Source of the DNA: Stenotrophomonas sp. ASS1
GTDB taxonomy: Bacteria > Pseudomonadota > Gammaproteobacteria > Xanthomonadales > Xanthomonadaceae
Direction: 5' to 3'
NCBI RefSeq assembly: GCF_004346925.1
Contig: NZ_CP031167.1
Coordinates: forward strand, 3,306,001-3,370,000
DNA length: 64,000 nt
Both the position numbers and the translations under genes were made by a program. Below the pieces are notes generated by a model. That model was not told the DNA's origin, made no database searches, and saw only the letters and a list, made by a program, of their open reading frames with translations. Shown piece after piece: positions 38,156 through 46,753 of this stretch (position 1 is the stretch's first letter; each line of letters begins with the position of its first letter).

Positions 38156-41100
38156 TCACGGCTGTACCACCGTGATCGTGGTCGGGTTGCTACGGCCGAC
38201 GCCACGCAGCTGCGGCCGGTACATGTCCTCCACCAGCGGCGGCGGCACCGAGTAGGTACCCGGGGTCACCGCACGCACCAGATAGAACACGTTGGCCTTG
38301 CTGCCACGCGAGAGCTTCAGCGCAGCCACATAGCGGTCGTCGCGGAACTCTTCGTGCTTGGTGTCGGCAGCTTCGCCGCGGTCGCTGATGGTGATGCCAT
38401 CAACCACCACGTCGGCCCACTGCTTGGCATCGCCCAGGTTGAAGTTCTCGATCTCCAGGCCGGCCGGCAGCAGGTCGGTCAGCAGTGCATCGGGCATCGT
38501 GGTGTCGGCGGTGACGGTGACGCGCACGATCAGCGCTTCGCCTTCCTTCAGCGGACGCGGCGACCACGGCTTGCCATCGGTGCCGAAGTAGCTGCGCTCA
38601 ATGCCCAGCACGCTGTTGTCCGGTGCCGGCGCACTGCGCGGGATGCCGGCCACGTCGATGCTGGCGAACATCGGCGGCTGGCCCTGCGGGGTGAAGCGCA
38701 CGCCACTGGCCAGTTCGCTGGCACTGAAGTTGCGGCCGAACAGCTTGCGCTCACCGATGGCTTCGGTGTTGCCACCAATCACCAGTTCACCGGCCACCAG
38801 TGCCTTCTGGTTGGCGGCCAGGGCCTTGCCAAGACGGGCGATGGCCACCTGCTCCTGCGTACTCAGCCACATCCAGCCGGCATTGCGGCGCGCATCCAGG
38901 CCTCGGCCGAGGTCAACCGCACGGGCATCCCAGGCCGGCTTGGCCAGCTTGTTCTCGTGCGTCAGCGCGATCATCAGCGCGTCATCACGGATGGCGCTGC
39001 CATAGTCGCCGAAGTACGACGGACGTTCGCTGCTGGACTTGGCGAAGGCTGCGGCCAGCGCAGCCTGGCCACGCTTGGCGTCACCCTGCAGCGACAGCGC
39101 CACGCCCAGATGGACCAGCGACAGGCCGCCGACCGCCTTGCTGCGCTCGTTGTCGTACAGCGTGCGCAGGGTACCCAGCGGCGCACGGTTGACCCTGGCC
39201 AGCACGTAGCCCGAATAGGCCTGGTTGGCGAACTTCAGCTTCTCGCGGTCGTCCTGGCCGTAGAACTGGTTGCCACCGGACAGCAGGTCCTCGCTGAGCC
39301 GGTTCAGTGCCTTCTGCAGCACGTTGTCCGGCACCGCGAAACCGGCGTCCTTGGCATCGAGCAGGAACTCGGTGATGTACGGGGTCAGCCACGGGTTCAC
39401 GTAGCCGTCGTCACCCCACATCGAGAAGTTGCCGTTGGCCACCTGCATCGACGCCAGGCGACCGAACGCACCTTCCATGCGTTCGCGACGGGTCTTGGCA
39501 TCCAGGCCATCGGCACCGAGCATCGACGACGTCGCCTGGTCCAGGATCAGCGCGGCGTAGCCCTTGCTGGTGGTCTGCTCGGCACAGCCGTACGGGTAGT
39601 TCAGCGCGCCCTGCAGCGCACTGGCGAACGGAATCGGCGGCAGCGGGCTGACCAGCAGGCGGGCATTCACCGACTCGGACATCAGGCCATCGGTCAGGCT
39701 GTTGTCGAGACTGACCGCTGCCAGCGGATCCAGCGTGCGCACCTGCGAACGCAGCACCTGCGGCCACGCGGCACGCACCGGCAGTTCGTAGCGGCGGTCG
39801 GCCTTGAAGCCGTTGCCGTCCACACGTACGCGCACCTTGGCCACGCTGTGGCCCTCACGCGCGGACAGCGGGAAACTCAGCGTTGTCTTGGCATCGGCAT
39901 TCAACTGCACGCTGCGGCTGCCCTCGCCCAGGTTCAGCGGGCCTTCGCTTTCCACCTTCACGTTGAACTGGCCCGGCTTGCCGGTGAAGTTCTGCACGTC
40001 CAGGGTCACGGTGCTGCGGTCGCCCGGGGCGAGCACGCGCGGCATGCTGGCTTCGGCCAGGATCGGCGCGCGCACCACGGTTTCCACATCGCGCTTGCCG
40101 TACTGGTCATCGCTGTAGACCAGTGCCGACACCCGCAGGGTGCCGTTGAAGTCCGGCACCTTCAGGCGGATGCGGGCGATGCCCTTGGCATCGAGCTGCA
40201 CCGGGCCGGAGAACAGGTCCACGGTCTGCACGCGCGCGGTCGGGCGCTTGGCCTGCGGCAATGCCTGCAGCGCCATGTCGCCACCGAACTTCAGCCTGCC
40301 GGCACCGCCGTCAAAGCTCTCGATCACCCGGCTGTAGATGTCATAGGCATCAATGCCGAGGCGACGCTGGGCGAAGAAGTGCGCACCGGCATCGGGCACC
40401 GGGAAGCGGGTGATGTTGAGGATGCCCACGTCCACCGCCGAGACGGTGACGTGCGCCATCTTGCCGGCCAGCTGCGGTGCACTGACCGTCACCGGCAGGT
40501 CCTGTTCCGGGCGCATCTGCTTGGGCGCCACCAGGCCGACCGCCACGGTGCGGCCCTTGCGGTCCATCGGCACGTGCACCACGCCCACGGCACGCGCCGG
40601 GGTGATCTTGCTCGGCGCACTACCGCCGCGGAACACCAGTGCGGTGATGTAGACGTCGTGGCGTTCCCAGTCGGCGGTGACCGGAATCTTGAAGGTCGAA
40701 CCCGGCTTGGCCTCGATGTCCTGCACGTACAGCATGCGGTCGGTCTCGACCATCAGGATGCCCTTGCCGGCATGCGGCGGGGTCACCGTCACCTCCAGCG
40801 TGTCACCGGCCTTGTACCCGGTCTTGTCCAGGCCCAGCTTGACCTTGTCCGGGCGCGCGTCCAGGCCGCGGTTGTCATCGCCCCAGCTCCAGCCGGCACG
40901 GAACGGGTAGCGGCTGGTCAGGCCGGTGGACGGATCGAACACGTCCACCCGGTACTCGCCCCACTCCACCGGGAAATCGAAGGCGACCGCGCTGCTGCCG
41001 GCGTCGACGGTGCGGGTTTCCTTGTTCTCGAAGCGGCGGGTGAAATCGTAGTCCCAGCGGTTGTCGTTGAAGGTCCAGTGGTAGTCGCGCAGCTCGCGCA

Positions 41101-43063
41101 CCAGGGTGATCTTCAGGCCCTTGGCCGGCTGCGGTGTGCCCGCAGCATCCACGCGCATCAACTCGAAGCGTGCATTGCCGTTGGAGTCGGCACCATCCTC
41201 GGGGTTGAACAGCGGGCGCACGCCAACCAGCGCGTTGGCCGGCCACATCACCCGCTTCAGGGTGCGGGTGACGGTACGGCCACCGGTTTCATACAGGCTG
41301 CCGGACAGCACCACAGCGATCGGCGCCTTGGCCTTGGCCGCCTCTTCCGGCAACGCCACATCCTCACGCAGCTGGCCGTTGCCCGGCAGCGTGGTATCGA
41401 TCACGTCCTTGGCTTCGCGCGGCAGCTGCAGGGTCGGGTCACCGAAGAAGTAGCCCGGCAGGCCCTCGACCGGCTGCTGCTCAGCGGCCACCGCCATGCG
41501 CGCGGTGAAACGGTTGCCGTCGGCCGGCGCCCCGTACAGGTAGGCGCCATTGGCCTGCAGGCGCAGGTCCTCACCCGGCTTCAGCGTCTTCTGTGCGCTG
41601 TCCAGGTCCAGCTTCATGCGCTCGGGCAGGAACTCCTCGATGCGCAGGGTCATGCCCTGGATCGCTTCCTTGCTCGCCGGGTCGGTGCGGAACTCGACCT
41701 GCCAGCGCCCGGTCGGCGCCTCGGCGGGGATCACCTGCTCGAAATTGATGTAGCCCTGCTCGCCCGGCTGCAGGCGGGTCTCGCGGAAGGTCTTGCCGTC
41801 GGGCTGCTTCAGGCGCAGGAACACCGGCTGAGCCTTGACCGGCTTGCCATCGTTGTCGCGCAGCAGGGCGGACAGGCGCACGGTTTCGCCCGGGCGATAC
41901 AGGTCGCGCCCGGACCAGGCATAGACGTCGAACCAGGCATTGTCACGGCCGGCCACGGCGAATTCGCTCAGGTCCAGCGCCGGCTGGTTGAACGGCAGGA
42001 AGCTGGTGTCCTTGCCCGTGCTGGCGACCAGCACGTGAGTGGCATCCAGCGTGTAGTTCAGCAGCGCATTGCCGTTGCCGTCGGTGCTGCCCTTCAGTAC
42101 CACCTCGCCCTTGGCGTCGAGCACGCGCAGGTCGATGCCCTTCAGCGGCGCGCCGTCCTTGAGGCCGGCGGTGTGCACGAACAGCTTGTCCTTGTAGGCA
42201 CGGGTATGCAGGCCGATGTCGCTGACCGAGAAGAACGCGGTATCGAACTCGCCTTCGTAGTCACCGGTGCGCTTGAGCAGGGCAAAGTACAGGCCCGGCT
42301 CCTGCAGTTCCTTGATGTCCTGGGTCGGCAGGTAGGTCAGCACCCGCTCGTTCTTCTTGCCGCCGAGAATGAAGCGGTTGACGTAGACCGGCTCGGCCAG
42401 TTTGTTGATCGGGCGGCGTTCGTAGTCGCTGCTCAGCTCCCAGCTGCCACGGCGGCCGCCACGCTGGTACTGGCTGAAGAAGGTCGGCAGGTCCTTCTCG
42501 CGCACGCGCAGGAATTCGACGTCAACCTCCGGCACGTTCACCGAGACCACCGGCAGGCCACGGCTGTCCTTGGCCGGCAGCACGCTGCCCTGCGAGGCGA
42601 AGCCGACCACCGGCTTCAGCTCGCCGCTGAACACCTTCTGCTTCAGTTCCTTGCCCAGGCGACTGCCATCGGCGGCCAGCAGGTCGGGCGAGACCACCAG
42701 GCTGAACTCCTTGCCAGCCTCCACGAACGGATAGCGGAGGGTCAGGCCGTCATCGGACAGCGTCCAGCTGCTGTCGTCGGTGCCGACCTTCTCTTCGAAG
42801 CGCACCAGCTTGTCGAAATCCTGGGTGCCGACCAGCGGGCGCGAGAACTCCAACGCCAGCGACAGGCCGTCATTCTTCTGGTCCGGGTAGGCGCGCAGCA
42901 GGGTGAATTCCTTCACCTGCTCGGCCTGGGTGGTGATCGCTTCACCGCTGGCCTTGGGCAGCTGCCCGCTGTCGTTGCGACAACCGGCCAGGCCCAGCAA
43001 CAGGCCTCCTGCCAGTACCGCCGCCGCCCATCCCCACCGCTTCCGCCGTGCCGGACCGCTCAT
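38156..43063 (-). CDS. yfhM: Bacterial alpha-2-macroglobulin lipoprotein (YfhM type)
   Basis: A 1635-residue periplasmic protease-trapping lipoprotein. ATG 43063 has AAGGAG upstream. The signal peptide ends LAGC, so Cys 28 is lipidated. The thioester motif CAEQ occurs in YPYGCAEQTTSKGY (residue about 1159), within the complement-like TED domain. Macroglobulin-type beta domains precede it and a receptor-like C-terminal domain follows. It shields the envelope from host or competitor proteases and works with PbpC, the gene 64 bp downstream. Length matches long family members. Confidence 0.96.
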   Translation of the reverse strand: MSGPARRKRWGWAAAVLAGGLLLGLAGCRNDSGQLPKASGEAITTQAEQVKEFTLLRAYPDQKNDGLSLALEFSRPLVGTQDFDKLVRFEEKVGTDDSSWTLSDDGLTLRYPFVEAGKEFSLVVSPDLLAADGSRLGKELKQKVFSGELKPVVGFASQGSVLPAKDSRGLPVVSVNVPEVDVEFLRVREKDLPTFFSQYQRGGRRGSWELSSDYERRPINKLAEPVYVNRFILGGKKNERVLTYLPTQDIKELQEPGLYFALLKRTGDYEGEFDTAFFSVSDIGLHTRAYKDKLFVHTAGLKDGAPLKGIDLRVLDAKGEVVLKGSTDGNGNALLNYTLDATHVLVASTGKDTSFLPFNQPALDLSEFAVAGRDNAWFDVYAWSGRDLYRPGETVRLSALLRDNDGKPVKAQPVFLRLKQPDGKTFRETRLQPGEQGYINFEQVIPAEAPTGRWQVEFRTDPASKEAIQGMTLRIEEFLPERMKLDLDSAQKTLKPGEDLRLQANGAYLYGAPADGNRFTARMAVAAEQQPVEGLPGYFFGDPTLQLPREAKDVIDTTLPGNGQLREDVALPEEAAKAKAPIAVVLSGSLYETGGRTVTRTLKRVMWPANALVGVRPLFNPEDGADSNGNARFELMRVDAAGTPQPAKGLKITLVRELRDYHWTFNDNRWDYDFTRRFENKETRTVDAGSSAVAFDFPVEWGEYRVDVFDPSTGLTSRYPFRAGWSWGDDNRGLDARPDKVKLGLDKTGYKAGDTLEVTVTPPHAGKGILMVETDRMLYVQDIEAKPGSTFKIPVTADWERHDVYITALVFRGGSAPSKITPARAVGVVHVPMDRKGRTVAVGLVAPKQMRPEQDLPVTVSAPQLAGKMAHVTVSAVDVGILNITRFPVPDAGAHFFAQRRLGIDAYDIYSRVIESFDGGAGRLKFGGDMALQALPQAKRPTARVQTVDLFSGPVQLDAKGIARIRLKVPDFNGTLRVSALVYSDDQYGKRDVETVVRAPILAEASMPRVLAPGDRSTVTLDVQNFTGKPGQFNVKVESEGPLNLGEGSRSVQLNADAKTTLSFPLSAREGHSVAKVRVRVDGNGFKADRRYELPVRAAWPQVLRSQVRTLDPLAAVSLDNSLTDGLMSESVNARLLVSPLPPIPFASALQGALNYPYGCAEQTTSKGYAALILDQATSSMLGADGLDAKTRRERMEGAFGRLASMQVANGNFSMWGDDGYVNPWLTPYITEFLLDAKDAGFAVPDNVLQKALNRLSEDLLSGGNQFYGQDDREKLKFANQAYSGYVLARVNRAPLGTLRTLYDNERSKAVGGLSLVHLGVALSLQGDAKRGQAALAAAFAKSSSERPSYFGDYGSAIRDDALMIALTHENKLAKPAWDARAVDLGRGLDARRNAGWMWLSTQEQVAIARLGKALAANQKALVAGELVIGGNTEAIGERKLFGRNFSASELASGVRFTPQGQPPMFASIDVAGIPRSAPAPDNSVLGIERSYFGTDGKPWSPRPLKEGEALIVRVTVTADTTMPDALLTDLLPAGLEIENFNLGDAKQWADVVVDGITISDRGEAADTKHEEFRDDRYVAALKLSRGSKANVFYLVRAVTPGTYSVPPPLVEDMYRPQLRGVGRSNPTTITVVQP

Positions 43064-43189
43064 GTCGTCACTCCTTGATCGAGGCGGCCATTATAGGCAG
43101 GCCGCGTCAAGGTGTTGACGCGAATTCGGCAGGAATGCATCGGAACGGTGGCACCGGGCCGCGCCCGGCTGGATCGGATCCGTGCCGAC

Positions 43190-43262
43190 CAAGGCGGTCC
43201 CGGTAGCCGCCAACCTTGGTTGGCGTTGGGCCCGTGCCAACCAAGGTTGGCACCCACCAAAG
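43190..43262. repeat. SMAG pair between prpD and the alpha-2-macroglobulin gene
   Basis: GTAGCCGCCAACC at 43201 and GTGCCAACC at 43233 form the stems. The rest of the 204-bp gap (43064-43267) shows nothing more that I can assign beyond the alpha-2-macroglobulin ribosome site. Confidence 0.75.
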
Positions 43263-43267
43263 CGTTG

Positions 43268-44728
43268 CTACCCCGGCAGGTACAGGTCCACGTAGTCGGT
43301 CACCGGCATTGCCGCCAGGGCCACCGGGTCCAGCGATGCGGCCAGGATGCGCTGCTGCTGGCTGGTCGGGAAGCGGTGGGCCAGGTGCCGGCGGAATTTG
43401 TCCATCAGCAGTGGAATGCCCTCCTCACGTCGGCGCGCGTGGCCCAGCGGGTATTCCACCAGTACCTCGGGCAGCTCGGTGCCATCGGTGAAGCGCACGC
43501 TCAGGCCGTTGGCGATGCTGCGCTTTTCCGGGTCCAGGTAATCGGCGCTGAGCTGCGGGTCTTCATGGCAGGTCATCTTCGCGCGCAGTGCGTCGATTCG
43601 CGGGTCGGCGGCAACGTCGTCCTCGTAATCCTCGGCCGTCAACCGCCCGTGCAGCAGCGCGATGGCGACCATGTACTGCACGCAGTGGTCGCGGTCGGCC
43701 GGGTTATGCAGTGGGCCCTGCTTGTCGATGATGCGGATGCAGGCTTCCTGGGTCCGGATCGCAATGTGCGCGATGTCCTCGACCCGCCGCCCCATCGCAC
43801 GCAACTGCTGGTGCAGCATGACCGCGGCCTCCACTGCGGTCTGGCCGTGGAACTCGGCCGGGTAGCTGATCTTGAACAGCACGTTCTCCATCACATAGCT
43901 GCCCAACGGTCGCCCCAGCGTCAGTGCCTGACCGCGCATGGACACGGCCTCGAAGCCCCAGGTTGGCGCGCTGAGCACGCTGGGATAGCCCATCTCACCA
44001 CTGGCCGCCATCAAGGCCAGGCGCACGCCACGACTGGTCGCATCGCCGGCGGCCCAGCTCTTGCGCGAGCCGGTGTTGGGAGCGTGCCGGTAGGTCCGCA
44101 GCGCCTGGCCATCGACCCAGGCCAGCGACACTGCATTGAGCATGCGTTCGCGATCCAGCCCGAGCAGCTGCGCCACCACAGCGGTGGTGGCGACCTTGAC
44201 CAGCACCACATGGTCCAGCCCGACCCGATTGAAGGAATTCTGCAGGGCCAGTACACCCTGGATCTCGTGCGCCTTGATCATCGCCAGCAGCACGTCGTGC
44301 ACGGTCGGCGGCGGGCGGCGCAGGGCCTGCGCGTTGCGCCCCAGCCAATCGCAGACGGCAAGGATGCCGCCCAGGTTGTCCGACGGATGGCCCCATTCGG
44401 CCGCCAGCCAGGTGTCGTTGAAATCCAGCCAACGCACCATTGCGCCGAGGTTGAAGGCGGCCTGCACCGGGTCCAGCACGTAGTGCGTGCCCGGCACGCG
44501 CGCGCCGTTGACCACGCTGATGCCCGGCACCAGTGGACCGAGCAGCTTGCTGCAGGCCGGGAAAGAAAGTGCCTCCAGTCCGCACCCAAGCGTATCGAGC
44601 AGGCAGTGGTGCGCGGTCTGGAACGCCAGGGGTGAGTCGATGCGTGCGTCGCGCACGTAATCGACGATGTCCACCAGCAGCGCATCCCACGCTGCACGCT
44701 CGTTGGATGGGGTGTGGCTGTCGGACAT
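43268..44728 (-). CDS. prpD: 2-methylcitrate dehydratase, PrpD
   Basis: A 486-residue dehydratase that converts 2-methylcitrate to 2-methyl-cis-aconitate in propionate catabolism. Family segments are [73 protein letters not shown] and [24 protein letters not shown]. The ATG at 44728 begins [13 protein letters not shown]. It is the last gene of the prp operon. AcnD and PrpF, encoded nearby, are the alternative route for the same step, so the cluster holds both, as in several pseudomonads. Confidence 0.95.
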   Translation of the reverse strand: MSDSHTPSNERAAWDALLVDIVDYVRDARIDSPLAFQTAHHCLLDTLGCGLEALSFPACSKLLGPLVPGISVVNGARVPGTHYVLDPVQAAFNLGAMVRWLDFNDTWLAAEWGHPSDNLGGILAVCDWLGRNAQALRRPPPTVHDVLLAMIKAHEIQGVLALQNSFNRVGLDHVVLVKVATTAVVAQLLGLDRERMLNAVSLAWVDGQALRTYRHAPNTGSRKSWAAGDATSRGVRLALMAASGEMGYPSVLSAPTWGFEAVSMRGQALTLGRPLGSYVMENVLFKISYPAEFHGQTAVEAAVMLHQQLRAMGRRVEDIAHIAIRTQEACIRIIDKQGPLHNPADRDHCVQYMVAIALLHGRLTAEDYEDDVAADPRIDALRAKMTCHEDPQLSADYLDPEKRSIANGLSVRFTDGTELPEVLVEYPLGHARRREEGIPLLMDKFRRHLAHRFPTSQQQRILAASLDPVALAAMPVTDYVDLYLPG

Positions 44729-44771
44729 CGTCGATCTCCTCTTCAGAAAAGCAGGTCAGGCCGCGCATCCC

Positions 44772-44850
44772 GGTAGTCGCCAACCTTGGTTGGCGCTGGA
44801 CATTGCCCGGGCGGTGCCAATGCCATGCCAACCAAGGTTGGCATCTACCG
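44772..44850. repeat. Two SMAG elements between prpF and prpD
   Basis: One palindrome starts GTAGTCGCCAACC (44773-44795); the other ends TTGGCATCTAC (44825-44848). They occupy most of the 152-bp gap between prpF and prpD within the operon. Confidence 0.8.
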
Positions 44851-44880
44851 AAGCATGTGATGCCAGCGCCGACCGGCTGG

Positions 44881-46059
44881 TTACTCGGCCGGCACCCGCA
44901 CCTTGCCTTCCATCAGCACACGGGCGCTGCGGCTCATGATGGCCTTGGTCACCGTCCACTGGCCGTCAACGAGGCCGGCCTGCGCGCCCACGCGCAGCGT
45001 GCCGGAGGGATGACCGAAGGTCACCGCCTCCCGCTCGCCACCACCCGCCGCACGATTGACCAGGGTGCCTGGAATCGCTGCTGCGGTGCCGATCGCCACG
45101 GCGGCAGTTCCCATCATCGCGTGGTGCAGCTTACCCATCGACAACGCACGTGCGTGCAGATCGATGGCCGACGCCGGGATTGCCTTGCCACTGGACGACA
45201 CATAGTCCTGCGCCGGCGCCACGAAGGCCACCTTCGGCGTGTGCTGGCGGGTTGCTGCGTCTTCAAGTTTCGAGATCAGGCCCATGCGCAGCGCGCCATG
45301 TGCGCGGATGGTCTCGAATTTCTGCAGTGCGGCCTTGTCCTCATTGATCGCCGGCTGCAGCTCGGTGCCGGTGTAGCCGAGGTCGGCGGCGTTGAGGAAG
45401 ATGGTCGGGATTCCCGCGGTGATCATCGTCACCTCGAAACTGCCCACGCCGGGGACATCGAGGGTGTCGACCAGGTTGCCGGTCGGGAACATCGCGCCCG
45501 CATCGCCGTCATCGGACGGATCGATGAATTCCAGCTGGATCTCGGCGGCCGGGAAGGTCACGCCATCCAGCTCGAAATCGCCGATCTCCTGTACTTCGCC
45601 ATCGCGCATCGGCACGTGCGCGATGATGGTCTTGCCGATGTTGGCCTGCCAGATGCGCACGGTGCACAGGCCATCGCGCGGCACGCGGGCCGGATCGATC
45701 AGACCATTGGCAATCGCGAACGGACCCACCGCAGTGCTGAGGTTGCCGCAGTTGCCGCTCCAGTCGACGAAGGCGGTGTCGATCGACACCTGGCCATACA
45801 GGTAGTCCACGTCGTGGTCAGGCACCGAAGCGGTGGAAATGATCACGCACTTGCTGGTACTGGAGGTGGCGCCGCCCATGCCGTCGGTCTGCTTGCCATA
45901 CGGATCGGGCGAGCCGATCACGCGCATCAGCAGCGCATCGCGTGCGGCGCCCGGCACCTGCGCGGCTTCGGGAAGATCCTGCAGGCGGAAGAACACGCCC
46001 TTGCTGGTGCCGCCGCGCATGTAGGTAGCGGGAATACGGAGTTGCGGAAGAAAATTCAT
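44881..46059 (-). CDS. prpF: 2-methylaconitate cis-trans isomerase PrpF
   Basis: A 392-residue enzyme that converts the trans-aconitate-like product of AcnD into 2-methyl-cis-aconitate. ATG 46059 (MNFLPQLRIPATYMRGGTSKGVFF) is chosen over an upstream TTG because of the GGA spacing. Conserved patches are YMRGGTSKGVFFR, GMGGATSSTSKCVI, WSGNCGNLSTAVGPFAI, and HGALRMGLI with the diaminopimelate-epimerase-like fold. It needs AcnD, encoded two genes upstream, with a parDE pair intervening. Confidence 0.95.
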   Translation of the reverse strand: MNFLPQLRIPATYMRGGTSKGVFFRLQDLPEAAQVPGAARDALLMRVIGSPDPYGKQTDGMGGATSSTSKCVIISTASVPDHDVDYLYGQVSIDTAFVDWSGNCGNLSTAVGPFAIANGLIDPARVPRDGLCTVRIWQANIGKTIIAHVPMRDGEVQEIGDFELDGVTFPAAEIQLEFIDPSDDGDAGAMFPTGNLVDTLDVPGVGSFEVTMITAGIPTIFLNAADLGYTGTELQPAINEDKAALQKFETIRAHGALRMGLISKLEDAATRQHTPKVAFVAPAQDYVSSSGKAIPASAIDLHARALSMGKLHHAMMGTAAVAIGTAAAIPGTLVNRAAGGGEREAVTFGHPSGTLRVGAQAGLVDGQWTVTKAIMSRSARVLMEGKVRVPAE

Positions 46060-46082
46060 CGTCGGATCCAAGCGTTTGGATT

Positions 46083-46409
46083 TCAGGAAATGTCTTGCAT
46101 CAGTGCGTCAAGGCCACGATCAACGCACCACACCCGCATGACGTCCACGCGGTCCGGTAGATCGAGGTAATAGACGAGGTAGCGTTCGAAGCCAGGAACC
46201 AGCATGAAGCGCAAAGGCACCGGCAGCTGTGCTGCAAGATCGGCGTGCCGGATGGAACCCGAGCATGGAAACACCGCGATGCGTTGAAGCGTGGCCTCCA
46301 ACTCGGCGAGAAAGCGCCGACCCAGTACCAGGCCCCCCTGCCGTGCGAACCACAGCGCGGCATCGGCTGCGTCGGCTTCGGCCCGAGGCCTCCATTCAAT
46401 CGCCTTCAC
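46083..46409 (-). CDS. parE: ParE-like type II toxin
   Basis: A 108-residue RelE/ParE-superfamily toxin. The N-terminal helices (IEWRPRAEADAADAALWFARQGGLVLGRRFLAELEATLQRIAVFP) and the beta strand FERYLVYYLDLPDRVDVMRVWC follow the family outline; the C-terminal Arg (RG) lies near the usual active-site position. ParE members poison DNA gyrase, RelE members cleave mRNA; sequence alone favours ParE because of its ParD partner. Start 46409 overlaps the antitoxin stop by 14 bases. It sits inside the propionate operon between acnD and prpF. Confidence 0.88.
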   Translation of the reverse strand: MKAIEWRPRAEADAADAALWFARQGGLVLGRRFLAELEATLQRIAVFPCSGSIRHADLAAQLPVPLRFMLVPGFERYLVYYLDLPDRVDVMRVWCVDRGLDALMQDIS

Positions 46410-46653
46410 GCTCCATCCCTTCGGTCAGTTCGCGACGCATCCGCTCGAATGTAGCCGCTGTCACCGGAACGGCAGGCCCCGATGCCAGCCCCTCGGCTAT
46501 CAACTGCTTGAGCAGCGCTTCAGCCTTGCTGCGCTGACGCTGGCGGATCAGGTCACGCACGTAGTCCGACGTACTGGAGTAGCCGCCTTCGCGCACTTCC
46601 TCGTCCACGAACTGCTTGAGCGGATCGGTCAGCGAAATGTTCATGGTGGCCAC
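46396..46653 (-). CDS. parD: ParD-like antitoxin
   Basis: An 85-residue antitoxin. The N-terminal ribbon-helix-helix (MATMNISLTDPLKQFVDEEVREGGYSSTSDYVRDLIR) is a clear ParD/CopG DNA-binding fold, and the C-terminal helix (KAEALLKQLIAEGLASG) should cover the toxin. I chose GTG 46653, which has AGGAG six bases upstream, over ATG 46644 (spacing 15). The start codons are preceded by the operator-like repeat TTGGCAGTTTTTGCCAA. It overlaps parE by 14 bp. Confidence 0.88.
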   Translation of the reverse strand: MATMNISLTDPLKQFVDEEVREGGYSSTSDYVRDLIRQRQRSKAEALLKQLIAEGLASGPAVPVTAATFERMRRELTEGMEREGD

Positions 46654-46664
46654 GAAACTCTCCT

Positions 46665-46681
46665 TTGGCAGTTTTTGCCAA
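46665..46681. promoter_or_regulatory. Putative ParD operator
   Basis: TTGGCA and TGCCAA are separated by five bases (GTTTT on the plus strand), just upstream of the parD ribosome site. ParD proteins autoregulate by binding such inverted repeats; identity is inferred from position. Confidence 0.5.
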
Positions 46682-46712
46682 GTCAGTGTGCGCTCTGCCC
46701 TGGTGTCGGACA

Positions 46713-46740
46713 AGCCCGCCCCCGGACGCCGGGGGCAGGC
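46713..46740 (-). terminator. GC-rich hairpin after acnD
   Basis: GCCCGCCCCCGG and CCGGGGGCAGGC form a strong stem 14 bases beyond the acnD stop. No T-run follows, so termination is uncertain, but it may separate acnD from parDE. Confidence 0.5.
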
Positions 46741-46753
46741 ATTCAGCCCCGCA

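Noticed and set aside
37934-43078. A 1714-codon open frame on the plus strand across the pbpC and alpha-2-macroglobulin genes
   Set aside because: It is antisense to two well-conserved genes, is full of His/Gln/Arg/Ala strings typical of third-position GC shadow frames, and has no domain.
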